Below, in pieces: positions 18,637-28,800 of a stretch of DNA of 64,000 nt (positions are counted from its first letter, which is position 1; each line of letters starts with the position of its first letter). The position numbers and the translations under genes were made by a program. Location: the NCBI RefSeq assembly GCF_049897565.1, contig NZ_JAFCWM010000003.1, positions 186,001-250,000 of the forward strand, written 5' to 3'. Below the pieces are notes generated by a model. It searched no databases. It saw only the letters and a list, made by a program, of their open reading frames with translations, and had not been told where the DNA came from. Source of the stretch: JAFCUW01 sp049897565 (GTDB taxonomy: Bacteria; Pseudomonadota; Gammaproteobacteria; Burkholderiales; Burkholderiaceae_D).

Positions 18637-18735
18637 GTTGACTTCCTAATATGTAAATCGCTCAAATGGTGGTTCCGCTCTTGCTGCCCGCGGACTCTGC
18701 CTTATTGTCTTTCCTGAGCAAACGGAAAGCCGGCA

Positions 18736-18765
18736 ATCATAGCGCACTTCGGCCCGACACGTCAA
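18736..18765 (-). promoter_or_regulatory. Sigma-70 promoter of rplM-rpsI
   Basis: Read on the minus strand: TTGACG (-35), an 18-base spacer, then TATGAT (-10), five of six matches to consensus at each box. Transcription would start near 18729, giving a leader of about 90 bases before rplM. The leader could hold autoregulatory structure; none was worked out. Confidence 0.75.
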
Positions 18766-18909
18766 CCGCCAAGGCCGCCGCTGTTGCATCGAGCGATACG
18801 CCCCGCCTGGATTAAGTTGCCGCATTCCATTTACCGTAAACTGCAAGATCGATTGACCGATGAAACAGTGCCACTCTAATATTGCTTGGCATTCACCTTG
18901 GGGGTTCAT

Positions 18910-20346
18910 GTGACATTTCGACGTTGCCTCGGTGCGCCGCTGCTTGGCCTGCTATTGCTGTCAACCACTGCCGCCCACGCCGCCGCCGGCCCGCAGGGCC
19001 GCTCCTGCCACCTGCCAGGCGTCGAGGAAGCGCTGCGCTGCGTCAGCGTTCCGGTCGCGCTCGACTACGCCCGTCCCGCCGGCGCCAGGCTCAACCTGCA
19101 CGTCACGGTGGCGCCCGCATATCGCGAATCGGCGCGCCCCGACCCGCTGTTCATCCTCGCCGGCGGCCCCGGCGAAGCCGGCTCGGACGTGCTGCCGCTG
19201 CTCAACAATACCTTCCGCCGCATCCGCGCCACCCGCGACATCGTCTTCATCGACCAGCGCGGAACCGGCCGCTCCGGCAAGCTCAGCTGCGACGACGGCA
19301 AGGCCACCGAAGCGGCCATGACCGAGCAGCAGCTCGACGCCGAAGTGCTCGCCTGCATCGGCGCGATGAAGGTCGATTTTGCCGCCTACGGTACCGCCAA
19401 CGCCGCGCGCGACATCGACCAGGTGCGCCGCGCGCTTGGCTACGACAAGATCAACCTGTTCGGCGGCTCCTACGGCACCCGCCTCGGCCAGGCCTACGCG
19501 CGCGCCTTCCCGGCGCAGTTGCGCGCGATGGTGCTCGACGGCGTTGCCGCGCCCGAACAGGTCATTCCCGCCGGCGGGCGCGACGGCCAGGCCGCGCTCG
19601 ACGCGCTGTTTCGCCAGTGCGCCGCCGAGTCCGGCTGCCAGCGCGCCTTCCCGCAATTGCGCCATGAGTTCGACGCCCTCAGCGCCAAGGTGGCCTCCGG
19701 CAAGATCAAGGTCGACGTCGCCGATCCTCGCACCGCCGAGCCGCTGACCCTGGCGATGAACAGCGGCCGCTTTCTCAATACCATCCACAGCATCCTGTAT
19801 TCGCCGGCCGACAGCCGCCGCCTGCCGTTCCTGATCCACAGCGCCGCCAACGGCCGCTGGGAGCCGTTCATGGCGCGCCGCAACGTGGCCGCCGATTTTT
19901 CGGCAAACGGCTCGATCGCGCTGGTGCTGCACCTGGCCGTCATCTGCGCCGAAGATTTCCCGCGCCTGACGCCGGCCTTGCGCGCCGACGACGCCTCCGC
20001 GCTGACCGCGCCCGTTCTGTCGCGCCTGCCGGCGATGTGCAAGGCGATCAACGTCGCGCCAGTCGCCTTCGTGCCGCCGACCAGGATCGAGGCGCCGGTG
20101 CTGATGCTCTCAGGCGTGCTCGACCCGGTGACGCCGCCGCGCCGCGCCGACGCCGCCGGCAAGCACATGGCGCGCGCCCAGCACCTGGTGGTGACCAACG
20201 CCGGCCATGGCATCGCCCAGCTCGGCTGCACGCCGCGGCTGCTGCGCGAGTTCCTCGACAACCCGGCCGCGCCGGTACAGGCAGCGTGCCTGAAAGACAT
20301 TCCAGTGCCGGGCTTTCAGCTCGGCAGCTCCGGACCGCAACCGTAA
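18910..20346 (+). CDS. Exported alpha/beta hydrolase, peptidase S33/TAP-like
   Basis: 478 residues from GTG 18910, which follows a strong GGGGG ribosome site; TTG 18886 is an alternative. Signal peptide MTFRRCLGAPLLGLLLLS up to AHA. The oxyanion HGGP-type motif is replaced by LAGGPGEAGS, the nucleophile elbow is GGSYGT, the acid is in LSGVLDPVTPP and the His in TNAGHGIAQ, so the triad is complete. The C-terminal TAP-like extension suggests an exported aminopeptidase or esterase; substrate unknown. It is 15 bases upstream of the NatA-like ATPase gene. Confidence 0.88.
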   Translation: MTFRRCLGAPLLGLLLLSTTAAHAAAGPQGRSCHLPGVEEALRCVSVPVALDYARPAGARLNLHVTVAPAYRESARPDPLFILAGGPGEAGSDVLPLLNNTFRRIRATRDIVFIDQRGTGRSGKLSCDDGKATEAAMTEQQLDAEVLACIGAMKVDFAAYGTANAARDIDQVRRALGYDKINLFGGSYGTRLGQAYARAFPAQLRAMVLDGVAAPEQVIPAGGRDGQAALDALFRQCAAESGCQRAFPQLRHEFDALSAKVASGKIKVDVADPRTAEPLTLAMNSGRFLNTIHSILYSPADSRRLPFLIHSAANGRWEPFMARRNVAADFSANGSIALVLHLAVICAEDFPRLTPALRADDASALTAPVLSRLPAMCKAINVAPVAFVPPTRIEAPVLMLSGVLDPVTPPRRADAAGKHMARAQHLVVTNAGHGIAQLGCTPRLLREFLDNPAAPVQAACLKDIPVPGFQLGSSGPQP

Positions 20347-20361
20347 CCGCCGGGACAGACC

Positions 20362-21096
20362 ATGATCGAAACGCAGGATGTACGCAAACAATTTGGCGCC
20401 GTGCAGGCGCTTGGCGGGGTCAGCTTCAAGGCGCAGGACGGCCAGATCACCGCGCTGCTGGGCCCTAACGGCGCCGGCAAGACCACCTTGCTGCGGCTGC
20501 TGGTCGGCCTGCTCAAGCGCGACCATGGCAGCATCAGCATCGACGGCGTCGACCCGGAAAAAGATCCCATGGCGGTGCGCCGCAACATCGGCTTTCTGAC
20601 CGACCAGTTTGGCCTGTACGATCGCCTCAGCACGCGCGAATACCTCGTCTATTTTGGCGAGCTGAACGGCATGGCCGGACCGAGCCTGCAGCAGCGCATC
20701 GATGAAGTGTCGAATCTGCTCGGCATGAACGACATCCTCGAGCGGCGCGCCAAAGGGTTCTCGCAGGGCCAGCGCATCAAGGTAGCGCTGGCGCGCACCC
20801 TGCTGCACCGCCCGCGCCACCTGCTGCTCGACGAACCGAGCCGCGGCCTCGACGTGATGAGCACGCGCGCATTGCGCGCCGCCCTGACCGAGCTGCGCCG
20901 TGACGGCTGCTGCGTCATCATGGCCACTCACGTGATGCAGGAAGTCACGCATTTGTGCGACGACGTCATCGTCATCGCCAAAGGCCACACCGTGGCGCAA
21001 GGCTCGCCGCAGCAACTGTGCGAACGCACCGGCATCGCCAGCCTGGAAGACGCCTTTGTCAGCCTGGTCGGCACCGAAGAAGGGATCGTCGCATGA
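20362..21096 (+). CDS. ABC transporter ATP-binding protein, NatA-like
   Basis: 244 residues. Walker A GPNGAGKTT, Q-loop in FLTDQFGLYDRL, signature FSQGQ (variant of LSGGQ), Walker B LLLDEPSRGLD and switch His in MATHVMQE. Closest in type to NatA of the NatAB sodium/other exporter family. The stop overlaps the next gene's ATG (ATGA), so ATPase and permease are translationally coupled. Confidence 0.9.
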   Translation: MIETQDVRKQFGAVQALGGVSFKAQDGQITALLGPNGAGKTTLLRLLVGLLKRDHGSISIDGVDPEKDPMAVRRNIGFLTDQFGLYDRLSTREYLVYFGELNGMAGPSLQQRIDEVSNLLGMNDILERRAKGFSQGQRIKVALARTLLHRPRHLLLDEPSRGLDVMSTRALRAALTELRRDGCCVIMATHVMQEVTHLCDDVIVIAKGHTVAQGSPQQLCERTGIASLEDAFVSLVGTEEGIVA

Positions 21097-22277
21097 AGGC
21101 AAAATGGCTGATCGTGTTCCTCAAGGAATTTCGCGAAACGCTGCGCGACCGCCGCTCGCTGAGCCTGCTGGCGCTGTTTACATTCATGTACCCGGTGATG
21201 CTCGGTCTGGTGCTGCACCAGCAGATCAAGAAGGCCACCAGGCCCGAGCGCGAAGGCATCGAGCTGGCCGTCATCAACGCCGCGATGGCGCCGAACATGA
21301 TGACCCAGTTCAAGCACAAGAACATCAATGTGCGGCCGATGGGGCCGATGGACGAAGAGCAGATAGCGAACCTGCTGCGCGACAAGAAGACGGTGGCGGT
21401 GCTGCGCATCAGCGACAAGTTTGCCGACAATTACCAGGCGATGCGCCCGGCCGAGGTCGAACTGTGGTTCGATTCGGCGTCCGACAACCGCGGCCGCCAG
21501 CGCGACATCGAAGACGTGCTGCAAAGCTACGGCTCCGGCGTGGCCAGCGCCCGCCTGCTGGCGCACGGGGTGTCGCCGGCCACCGTCGCACCGGTCAAAT
21601 TGCAGCGCTACGACACCGGCACCACGGCGGCGCGCTCGGCCGGCCTGATCGGCGGCATCCTCGGCTTCCTGTTCTTCCCCGCCGTCATCTGCGGCTTGTC
21701 GGCCGCGGTCGACAGCACCGCCGGCGAACGCGAACGGCGCTCGCTCGAAGTGCTGATGTCGCAGCCGGCGCACAGCTGGGAACTGGTAGTCGGCAAGTGG
21801 CTCGCCGCCGCCAGCCTGGCCATCATCGGCATCACGCTCGAACTGTTCCTCGCGCACGCCATCATGAGCTGGCTGCCGCTGGAGGAAATCGGCATGGCCT
21901 GGCGCGTTACCACGCTCGACCTGTTACTGGTGAGCCTGGCGTCGATCCCGCTGTCGCTGTTCGCCTCGTCGCTGCAGATCGCGGTGGCGATGAACGCCAA
22001 GTCGTTCAAGGAAGCGCAGAGCATGCTCACGTTCGTGCTGTTCATGCCGATGGTGCCGGGGCTGGCGGTGACGATGATGGACCTGAAGACGGCGACGTGG
22101 ATGTACAGCGTGCCGATGCTGTCGAACCAGACCTTGCTGCGCGAAATCGCCAAGGGCGACCAGATCGGCGTGTTGCCCTACCTGCTGACGTTTGCCAGCT
22201 CGATGGTGTGGGCGCTGGTGGCGGTGGCGTTTGCCAGCTGGCGCATGAAGAGCGAGCGCTACGTGCTGGCGGTGTAG
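21093..22277 (+). CDS. ABC-2 type permease, NatB-like
   Basis: 394 residues from the ATG overlapping the ATPase stop. The N-terminal membrane segment (LSLLALFTFMYPVMLGLVL) is followed by a periplasmic domain of about 150 residues and then five or six further membrane segments (GGILGFLFFPAVICGLSAAV onward). The cytosolic signature ERERRSLEVLMSQPAHSWELVVGKW is the coupling-helix region of ABC-2/CcmB-like exporters. Substrate cannot be assigned. Confidence 0.9.
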   Translation: MKAKWLIVFLKEFRETLRDRRSLSLLALFTFMYPVMLGLVLHQQIKKATRPEREGIELAVINAAMAPNMMTQFKHKNINVRPMGPMDEEQIANLLRDKKTVAVLRISDKFADNYQAMRPAEVELWFDSASDNRGRQRDIEDVLQSYGSGVASARLLAHGVSPATVAPVKLQRYDTGTTAARSAGLIGGILGFLFFPAVICGLSAAVDSTAGERERRSLEVLMSQPAHSWELVVGKWLAAASLAIIGITLELFLAHAIMSWLPLEEIGMAWRVTTLDLLLVSLASIPLSLFASSLQIAVAMNAKSFKEAQSMLTFVLFMPMVPGLAVTMMDLKTATWMYSVPMLSNQTLLREIAKGDQIGVLPYLLTFASSMVWALVAVAFASWRMKSERYVLAV

Positions 22278-22319
22278 GCGGTAGAATTAGGCGCACGTCA
22301 CTACTACCTGAGGATCGCA

Positions 22320-22772
22320 ATGGAAGTTAAAATCAGCTGGAACGGCCCGTCGGGCATGAGTTTTCGCGCCGAAACCGGTTCTGGCCACATGGTCAGCATG
22401 GATGGCGCCCCGGAGGGCGGTGGCCACAACCTGGCGCCGCGGCCGATGGAAATGGTGTTGCTCGGCACCGGCGGCTGCACCGCCTACGATGTGGTGCTGA
22501 TCCTCAAGCGCGGGCGTGAAGACGTGCGCGGCTGCGACGTCACGCTCAAGGCCGAGCGCGCCGATACCGATCCGAAAGTGCTCACCAAGATCCACTTCCA
22601 CTTCACCGTCACCGGCAGCAAGCTCAAGCCGGGAAGTGTCGAACGCGCGGTCAGCCTGTCGCACGACAAGTACTGCTCGGCGTCGATCATGCTGGCCAAG
22701 ACCGCCGAGATCACCCACTCGTTCGACATCGTCGACGTCAATTCATCGACGTCGGCTGGGTCCGGGGTCTGA
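22320..22772 (+). CDS. OsmC family protein
   Basis: 150 residues. Both peroxidatic-type cysteines are present: LLGTGGCTAYDVVLIL and HDKYCSASIML. OsmC/YhfA-like proteins reduce organic peroxides. A TGAGGATC ribosome site precedes the ATG. The last residues (SAGSGV and the stop TGA) are encoded within the left arm of the downstream inverted repeat, so the C-terminus appears to have been altered by repeat insertion. Confidence 0.92.
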   Translation: MEVKISWNGPSGMSFRAETGSGHMVSMDGAPEGGGHNLAPRPMEMVLLGTGGCTAYDVVLILKRGREDVRGCDVTLKAERADTDPKVLTKIHFHFTVTGSKLKPGSVERAVSLSHDKYCSASIMLAKTAEITHSFDIVDVNSSTSAGSGV

Positions 22773-22793
22773 CCCCACCGGATCAGACCCCGG
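22762..22793. repeat. Inverted repeat, GGGGTCAG family
   Basis: CCGGGGTCTGA (22762-22772) and TCAGACCCCGG (22783-22793) pair perfectly around a 10-base loop, between convergent OsmC and coq7 genes. Its left arm contains the OsmC stop codon, and it may also serve as a terminator hairpin. Confidence 0.7.
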
Positions 22794-22809
22794 TTGAGCT
22801 GCGAACTAT

Positions 22810-23454
22810 TTAGATGTAGTACGCGGTGGTAGTCATGACTTTCGCCATTACCGTCATCGCCGCGCGCGCCGGCGCCGGCACCTCGATCGCGCCGAGCGCC
22901 TGGGCTGCGGCGCCATGCGCGGCCTCGTCAACGCGCATCTGCTCGACGATGGCGCGCGACTTGCTGTCTTGCGCCGGCAGCGACACCAGGTGGCTGTCGA
23001 GGTGCGCTTCGACCTGGCGCTCCGTTTCCACCACGAAGCCCAAGCTGCGGGCGTCGCCCAAGAGGGCCGCCACGGTCCCCATCGCGTAGGCGCCGGCATA
23101 CCACAATGGATTGAGCATGCTCGGCTGCGAGCCCAGTTCGGCGAGCCGCTGCGCCGTCCACGCCAGGTGATCTTCCTCTTCGCGGCCGGCCTGCTCGAAT
23201 TGCGCGCGCATGGCCTCGGTCTTGGCAAAGCGTCCCTGTGCATCGTACAGCGCCTGCGCGCAGACCTCGCCGACGTGGTTCACCCGCATCAGGCCGGCGC
23301 TGCGGCGCTGGTCGGCCGCTTCGAGGTTGGCGTCGGGCGCGTGGGCGCCAGGATTGGGCCGCGTCGCTGTGGCCACGCCCGCAATGACGCGCAGCGCCTT
23401 GTCGAAGCCGACGATCAGGTTGTCGAGGGGATTGCGGGAAGAATTGGCGGCCAT
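22810..23454 (-). CDS. coq7: 2-polyprenyl-3-methyl-6-methoxy-1,4-benzoquinone monooxygenase
   Basis: 214 residues. Di-iron hydroxylase of ubiquinone biosynthesis (C6 hydroxylation). Ligand motifs are present in both halves: RVNHVGEVCAQALYDAQ, AGREEEDHLAWT, VVETERQVEAHLDSHL and RVDEAAHGAAA. The start is the ATG giving MAANSSRNPLDNLI. The open frame to 23625 extends into the neighbouring gene and is rejected. Confidence 0.95.
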   Translation of the reverse strand: MAANSSRNPLDNLIVGFDKALRVIAGVATATRPNPGAHAPDANLEAADQRRSAGLMRVNHVGEVCAQALYDAQGRFAKTEAMRAQFEQAGREEEDHLAWTAQRLAELGSQPSMLNPLWYAGAYAMGTVAALLGDARSLGFVVETERQVEAHLDSHLVSLPAQDSKSRAIVEQMRVDEAAHGAAAQALGAIEVPAPARAAMTVMAKVMTTTAYYI

Positions 23455-23485
23455 GGTATGTGTGCGAAAAGCAAGTAAATAGGTA

Positions 23486-23959
23486 TTATAGAGTGCCGGA
23501 CGCGGCCGGGTCGCCGCGCTGGACGGCCGGGTTCTCCGCTGGCTTTGCCGACGCCTTCTGGCGCTCGATCCAGTCCAGCACCGGGCCGCCGATGTCGAGC
23601 TTGGAAATGTCCTTCGCCACGCCAAGGTTGAGAGACAGCAAAAAGCCGATGGTGTCGACCGGAACTTCCGGGCAATGCTCGGCGAACACGCCGACGAAGC
23701 GCGGCGAATCGACTACCGCGACCACTTTCTCGCCGCTCATGAACTGCAGCGCGCTGGCAATGCTGTGGCCGCCGCCGAGCGACTGGTAGATGAAACGGTT
23801 GTAGTCGCGGTCGACCTGCTTGAAATCGATGGTGTCGGACGTCATCAGGCCGGCCAGGTAATACAGCCCCAGCGCAACACGGAACCACGCCACCGACTCC
23901 TCCCGGTTGCGCGCGGCGCGTGCCACCGCCAGCACCTTCTCTTGAATCACAGTGTCCAT
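23486..23959 (-). CDS. Conserved hypothetical protein
   Basis: 157 residues, no signal peptide; one moderately hydrophobic stretch (FRVALGLYYLAGLM). The middle (YQSLGGGHSIASALQFMSGEKVVAVVDSPRFVGVFAEHCP) is well ordered, and the C-terminus is Ala/Pro-rich and disordered. Family not recognised. The start ATG lies at 23959, and longer readings run into the Rieske gene on the other strand. It lies 31 bases upstream of coq7 on the same strand. Confidence 0.6.
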   Translation of the reverse strand: MDTVIQEKVLAVARAARNREESVAWFRVALGLYYLAGLMTSDTIDFKQVDRDYNRFIYQSLGGGHSIASALQFMSGEKVVAVVDSPRFVGVFAEHCPEVPVDTIGFLLSLNLGVAKDISKLDIGGPVLDWIERQKASAKPAENPAVQRGDPAASGTL

Positions 23960-24071
23960 GCGGACATTATCCACATTTCCGGCGCCGCCGGCGACGATTC
24001 TGCGCGCCGGATTAAACCAGCACGCCGTTTTCGCTGTCCAAGCCAGAGCATCGACTTCACGCGAGGACGCC

Positions 24072-24668
24072 ATGGACCAGACACTTCCCCCCAATCCGCG
24101 CCGCCATTTCCTCGGCGTCGTCACCAGCGCCGTGGGCACCGTCGGCCTGGTCGCCGTTGCCATCCCGTTTGTCACGACGATGACGCCGAGCGAGCGCGCG
24201 CGCGCCGCCGGCGGCCCGGTCGACGTTCCGCTCGCCAGCGTGCCGCCGGGCACCATCGCCACCGTCGAATGGCGCGGGCGCCCGGTCTGGATTCTGCACC
24301 GCACCCCGGCCATGCTTGCCGCCCTTGGCGGCCACGACGCCGAGCTGGTCGATCCCGCCTCGCAGCAAGACCAGCAGCCGTTTTATGCGCGCAATGCCAC
24401 GCGCGCGACGCGGCCGGAGTTTTTCATCGCCACCGCCGTGTGCACCCACCTCGGCTGCATTCCCGCGTTCCGCCCGGAAGTGGCGCCGCCCGACCTCGGC
24501 CCGCGATGGCCCGGCGGCTTCTTCTGCCCTTGCCACGGCTCGACCTTCGACCTGGCCGGGCGCGTGTTCCGCAACGTGCCGGCGCCGCGCAACCTCGAAA
24601 TTCCGCCGTACAGCTTCGCCGGCGACAGCGTCGTCGTCGGCGTTGAACCACTCGAAGCGAACACCTGA
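24072..24668 (+). CDS. Rieske [2Fe-2S] protein, ubiquinol-cytochrome c reductase type, orphan
   Basis: 198 residues. An N-terminal twin-arginine-like RRHFLG followed by a membrane segment (VGTVGLVAVAIPFVTTM) anchors it in the inner membrane. Both cluster-binding boxes are intact: CTHLGC and CPCHGSTFD, the two-Cys/two-His Rieske ligands. In a bc1 operon petA is followed by cytochrome b and c1, but here a gene-poor 247 bases and an ABC transporter follow, so this is probably a second, stand-alone copy. Its partner is unknown. Confidence 0.88.
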   Translation: MDQTLPPNPRRHFLGVVTSAVGTVGLVAVAIPFVTTMTPSERARAAGGPVDVPLASVPPGTIATVEWRGRPVWILHRTPAMLAALGGHDAELVDPASQQDQQPFYARNATRATRPEFFIATAVCTHLGCIPAFRPEVAPPDLGPRWPGGFFCPCHGSTFDLAGRVFRNVPAPRNLEIPPYSFAGDSVVVGVEPLEANT

Positions 24669-24915
24669 CGTCAATACGTGAGCACGCCGCGTCACGCCAA
24701 CCGGGCGCAAACGGCGCCACTGGCGTAGCATCGCGGGCGCGGCACGACTGCGCCCCGCTTCGCCAAATATGCAATCTGGGCCAGCCAAAGCGCCGACTGT
24801 CGCATGAGCCGCCCGGTACGGCATAAATTTTATACAATGCAATTATCGCGAAGGTGCGCCTGTCGGCTCACCTGGTACGCTCGCGCTCGCATCAAGATCA
24901 GGATCAGGAGTCAGT

Positions 24916-25806
24916 ATGGAGTTACGCATCCGCAATTTGTCCAAGACCTACGCCAATGGCGTCGTGGCGCTGGACAAGGTCACCCTCACCATCCCGGCGG
25001 GGATGTTCGGCCTGCTCGGCCCGAACGGTGCCGGCAAGTCGACCTTGATGCGGACCCTGGCCACCTTGCAGGAGTGCGATTCCGGCTCGGTGTTCTTCGG
25101 CGACCTCGACGTGCTCGACGAAAAGGACGACATCCGCCGCCTGCTCGGCTACCTGCCGCAAGACTTCGGCGTCTATCCGAAAGTGACCGCTTACGAACTG
25201 CTCGACCATTTCGCCGTCCTCAAGGGCCTGGTGCACAAGGCGCGCCGGCGCGAGGTCGTCGACGGCCTGTTGCAACAAACCAACCTGTTCGAAGTGCGCC
25301 ACCAGCGCCTCGGCGGCTTTTCCGGCGGCATGCGCCAGCGGTTTGGGATCGCTCAGGCGTTATTGGGCGATCCCAGGCTGATCATCGTCGACGAGCCGAC
25401 CGCCGGCCTCGACCCGCAGGAGCGGGTCCGGTTTCACAATTTGCTGTCCGACATCGGCGACGACAAGACGGTGCTGCTGTCGACCCACATCGTGTCAGAT
25501 GTCGCCGACTTGTGCGCCAACATGGCGATCATCAACAAGGGCCACGTGCTGCTGTGCGGCGAGCCGCAAAAGCTGATCGACGACATCGACGGCAAGATCT
25601 GGGCGCGCTTCGTCGCCAAGCATGAACTGGCCGCGTTCCAGCAACGCCACGCGGTGATCTCGACGCGCCTGCTGACCGGCCGCACGCTGATCCACGTCTA
25701 CGCCGAGCGCGACCCGGGCGACGGCTTCGAGCCGGCCGTCGGCGACCTCGAGGATGTCTACTTCGCCACCATTGCCGGGCGCCATTTGGCCGCCAGCAAC
25801 TGCTAG
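24916..25806 (+). CDS. ABC transporter ATP-binding protein
   Basis: 296 residues. Walker A GPNGAGKST, Q-loop LPQDFGVYPKV, signature FSGGMRQR, Walker B LIIVDEPTAGLD and switch His LLSTHIVSDV, followed by a C-terminal extension of about 75 residues. It is 8 bases upstream of the permease/aminopeptidase fusion gene and evidently energises it. The 247 bases upstream contain no gene and only a weak -10-like TACAAT at about 24833. Confidence 0.93.
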   Translation: MELRIRNLSKTYANGVVALDKVTLTIPAGMFGLLGPNGAGKSTLMRTLATLQECDSGSVFFGDLDVLDEKDDIRRLLGYLPQDFGVYPKVTAYELLDHFAVLKGLVHKARRREVVDGLLQQTNLFEVRHQRLGGFSGGMRQRFGIAQALLGDPRLIIVDEPTAGLDPQERVRFHNLLSDIGDDKTVLLSTHIVSDVADLCANMAIINKGHVLLCGEPQKLIDDIDGKIWARFVAKHELAAFQQRHAVISTRLLTGRTLIHVYAERDPGDGFEPAVGDLEDVYFATIAGRHLAASNC

Positions 25807-25814
25807 GGCCGCCC

Positions 25815-28800
25815 ATGCTGGCAATTGCACTATTCGAAGCGCGCCAGCGGCTCAAGCTGCTGTCGACCTGGATCTACTTCGCCATGTTCCTGGCGCTGGC
25901 GATGCTGTGGATGGCGGCCGCCGGCGGCGCCTTCAAGGACGCTAACGTCTCGTTCGGCAGCAAGGTGTTCATCAATGCGCCGCGCTCGATCGAGCTGACC
26001 GTCGCCTTCCTCGGCTGCCTCGGCGTCATCGTCGTGGCCGCCATGATGGGCCGCTCGGTGCAGCAGGACTTCGAATACGACATGCACCATTTCTTCTTCA
26101 GTGCGCCGATCCGCAAGTACCAGTATGTGTTCGGCCGCTTCCTCGGCGCCTACCTGACGTTGGCGGTGGTGTTTTCCAGCATCGTGCTGGGCGCCTGGCT
26201 CGGCATCTACATTCCCGGCGTCGAGCCCGACCGGCTGGGCCCGACCGTGGCGTCGATGTACCTGCGCCCTTACCTGTTCACGCTGCTGCCGAACCTGTTC
26301 ATCTTCGGCGCCTTGTTCTTCGTGCTCGCCGCGCTGACCCGGCGCATGCTGCCGGTCTACGTCGCCAGCGTGGTGATGATGATCGGCTACATCGTCGCGC
26401 CCCAGCTCGCGCGCGACCTCGACTACAAGACGCTGGCCGCGCTGATGGACCCGTTCGGCACCACCGCGCTGATCCGCATGACCGAATACTGGACCACGGC
26501 CGAGCGCAACACCCGCGCCATCGAATTCGACAGCGTCTACCTGATCAACCGCCTGGTCTGGTCCGGCTTCGCGCTGGCGGTGCTGCTGCTGGGCTACTGG
26601 CGCTTCCACTTTGTCGGCACGCTCGACAGCCGCGCCGCCAACCGTCCTGAAGGCGAGACCGCGCAGGTCTTGTCGAGCACGGCGGTCAGCACCCGCGAGC
26701 CGCCCGATTTCGCCGGCCGCAGCATGGCCTTGCTGCTGCTGCGCTCGATATGGCTGAACCTGCGCGAGTCGCTCAAGAACATCTACTTCGTCGTCATCGC
26801 GCTGGCCGGCGTGCTGGCGCTGTTTGCCGGTTCGCTCAGCCTCGGCTCGCTGTACGGCACCAATACCTACCCGGTCACCTACCAGGTGCTCGAACTGATC
26901 GGCGAGACGTATCCGCTGTTCATGCTGATCGTGACAACCTTCTACGCGGGCGAACTGATCTGGCGAGAGCGCGAGGCGCGCGTTGCCCAGATGCTCGACG
27001 CGATGCCGGTGCCGGGCTGGCTACCGCTGGTGGCCAAGACGCTCAGCCTGATTGCGCTGCAGGCGGTGATGCTGCTGCTGGCGATGGTGTGCGGCATGCT
27101 GATCCAGATGTTCAAGGGCTATTTCGCGCTGGAACCGGGCCTGTACCTGCAGACGCTGTTTTTGATCAAGCTGCCGCAGTACGCGCTGGTGGCGGTACTG
27201 GCAATCGCGCTGCAGGTGCTGATCAACCAGAAATTTCTCGCCTACTTCGCGATGGGGCTGTACTTCATTGCAACCGTGATGGCCGGCACGCTTGGCTTCG
27301 ACCATCCGATGATCGTCTACGGCGAGTCGCCGTCGTTCCTGTATTCGGCCATGAATGGCTGGGGCCACTACCTGCCGCGCGAACGCTGGTTCATGCTGTA
27401 TTGGTCGGGCGCCGCGCTGATGCTGATGGCGCTGGCGCATTTGTTCTGGCCGCGCGGCTACAACGCCGAACTCGGCAGCCGCCTGCAACTGGCGCGCCAC
27501 AACCTGAGCGTGCCGGCGCTGGCGACCTTCGTGCTCGGCCTGGCCATCTTCGGCGGCGCCGGCGGCGTGCTGTATTACAACCTGCACGTTGCCAACGACT
27601 ACCAGACTTTGTCGCAGAAGGACAAGGCGCGCGCCGAATACGAGAAGCGCTACAAGCGCTTCGCCGCGCTGGCGCAGCCGCGCGTGACCGACGTCAGCTT
27701 GCAGGTCGACATCGTGCCGGAACGGCGCAGCTTGCGCGTGAAAGGCGTGTACCAGCTGGAAAACCGCAGCGCCGTGCCGATCGTCGAAATTTTCCTGCAC
27801 CAGCGCCCCGAGAGCACCGTCAAGCTGAACATGGGCAGCGACGCCCGCCTGCTGCTGGCCGACAAGACGCGCGGCTTCTACGCCTACCGCCTGCAAAGCG
27901 CGCTGCAGCCAGGCCAGCGCATGGCACTCGCGTTCGACGTCGCCCAGGAACCGAACGGCATTCTGGGCATCGGCATGGACACGCCGGTGCTCGCCAACGG
28001 CACGTTCTTTAACAACGACGCCTTGCCGCGCATCGGCTACCAGGCCAGCATCGAACTGCGCGACCCGCGCGACCGCAAGCGCCAAGGCCTGAAGCCGCGC
28101 AAGAACTTGCCGGCCGCGGCAGACCCGGCGGGCGCGGCCAACAATTACGTTGCGAGCGATGCCGACTGGATCAATTTCGACGCCGTCGTCAGCACCAGCC
28201 CCGACCAGATCGCGATCGCCCCAGGCACCCTGGAGAAGGAATGGATCGACAAGGGCCGCCGCTATTTCCACTACAAGATGGACCAGCCGATCCTCAATTT
28301 CTATGCGTTCCAGTCGGCCCGCTACGAAGTGCGTCACGAGCGCTGGCAGGACGTGACGATCGACGTGTATTACCATCCGGGCCACGACTTCAACCTCGAC
28401 CGCATCGTCGGCGGCGTGCGCGCCGCGCTCGATTACGGCGCGTCCAACTTCAGCCCGTACCAGCACAAGGTGCTGCGCATCGTCGAGTTCCCGCGCTACG
28501 GCCAGTTCGCGCAATCGTTCCCGAACACCATCCCGTTTTCGGAAAGCGTCGGCTTCATCGCCCGCGTTGACGACAACAACCCGAAGGACATCGACTACCC
28601 GTTTTACGTCACCGCGCACGAAGTGGCGCACCAGTGGTGGGGCCACCAGTTGGTAGGCGCCAACACCCGCGGCAGCACCGTGCTGAGCGAGACGCTGGCC
28701 GAGTACACCGCCCTGATGGTGATGAAGAAGGCGGTCGGCCCGGCCAAGATGCGGCGCTTCCTGCGCTACAACCTCGACCAGTACCTGCGCGGGCGCGCGA

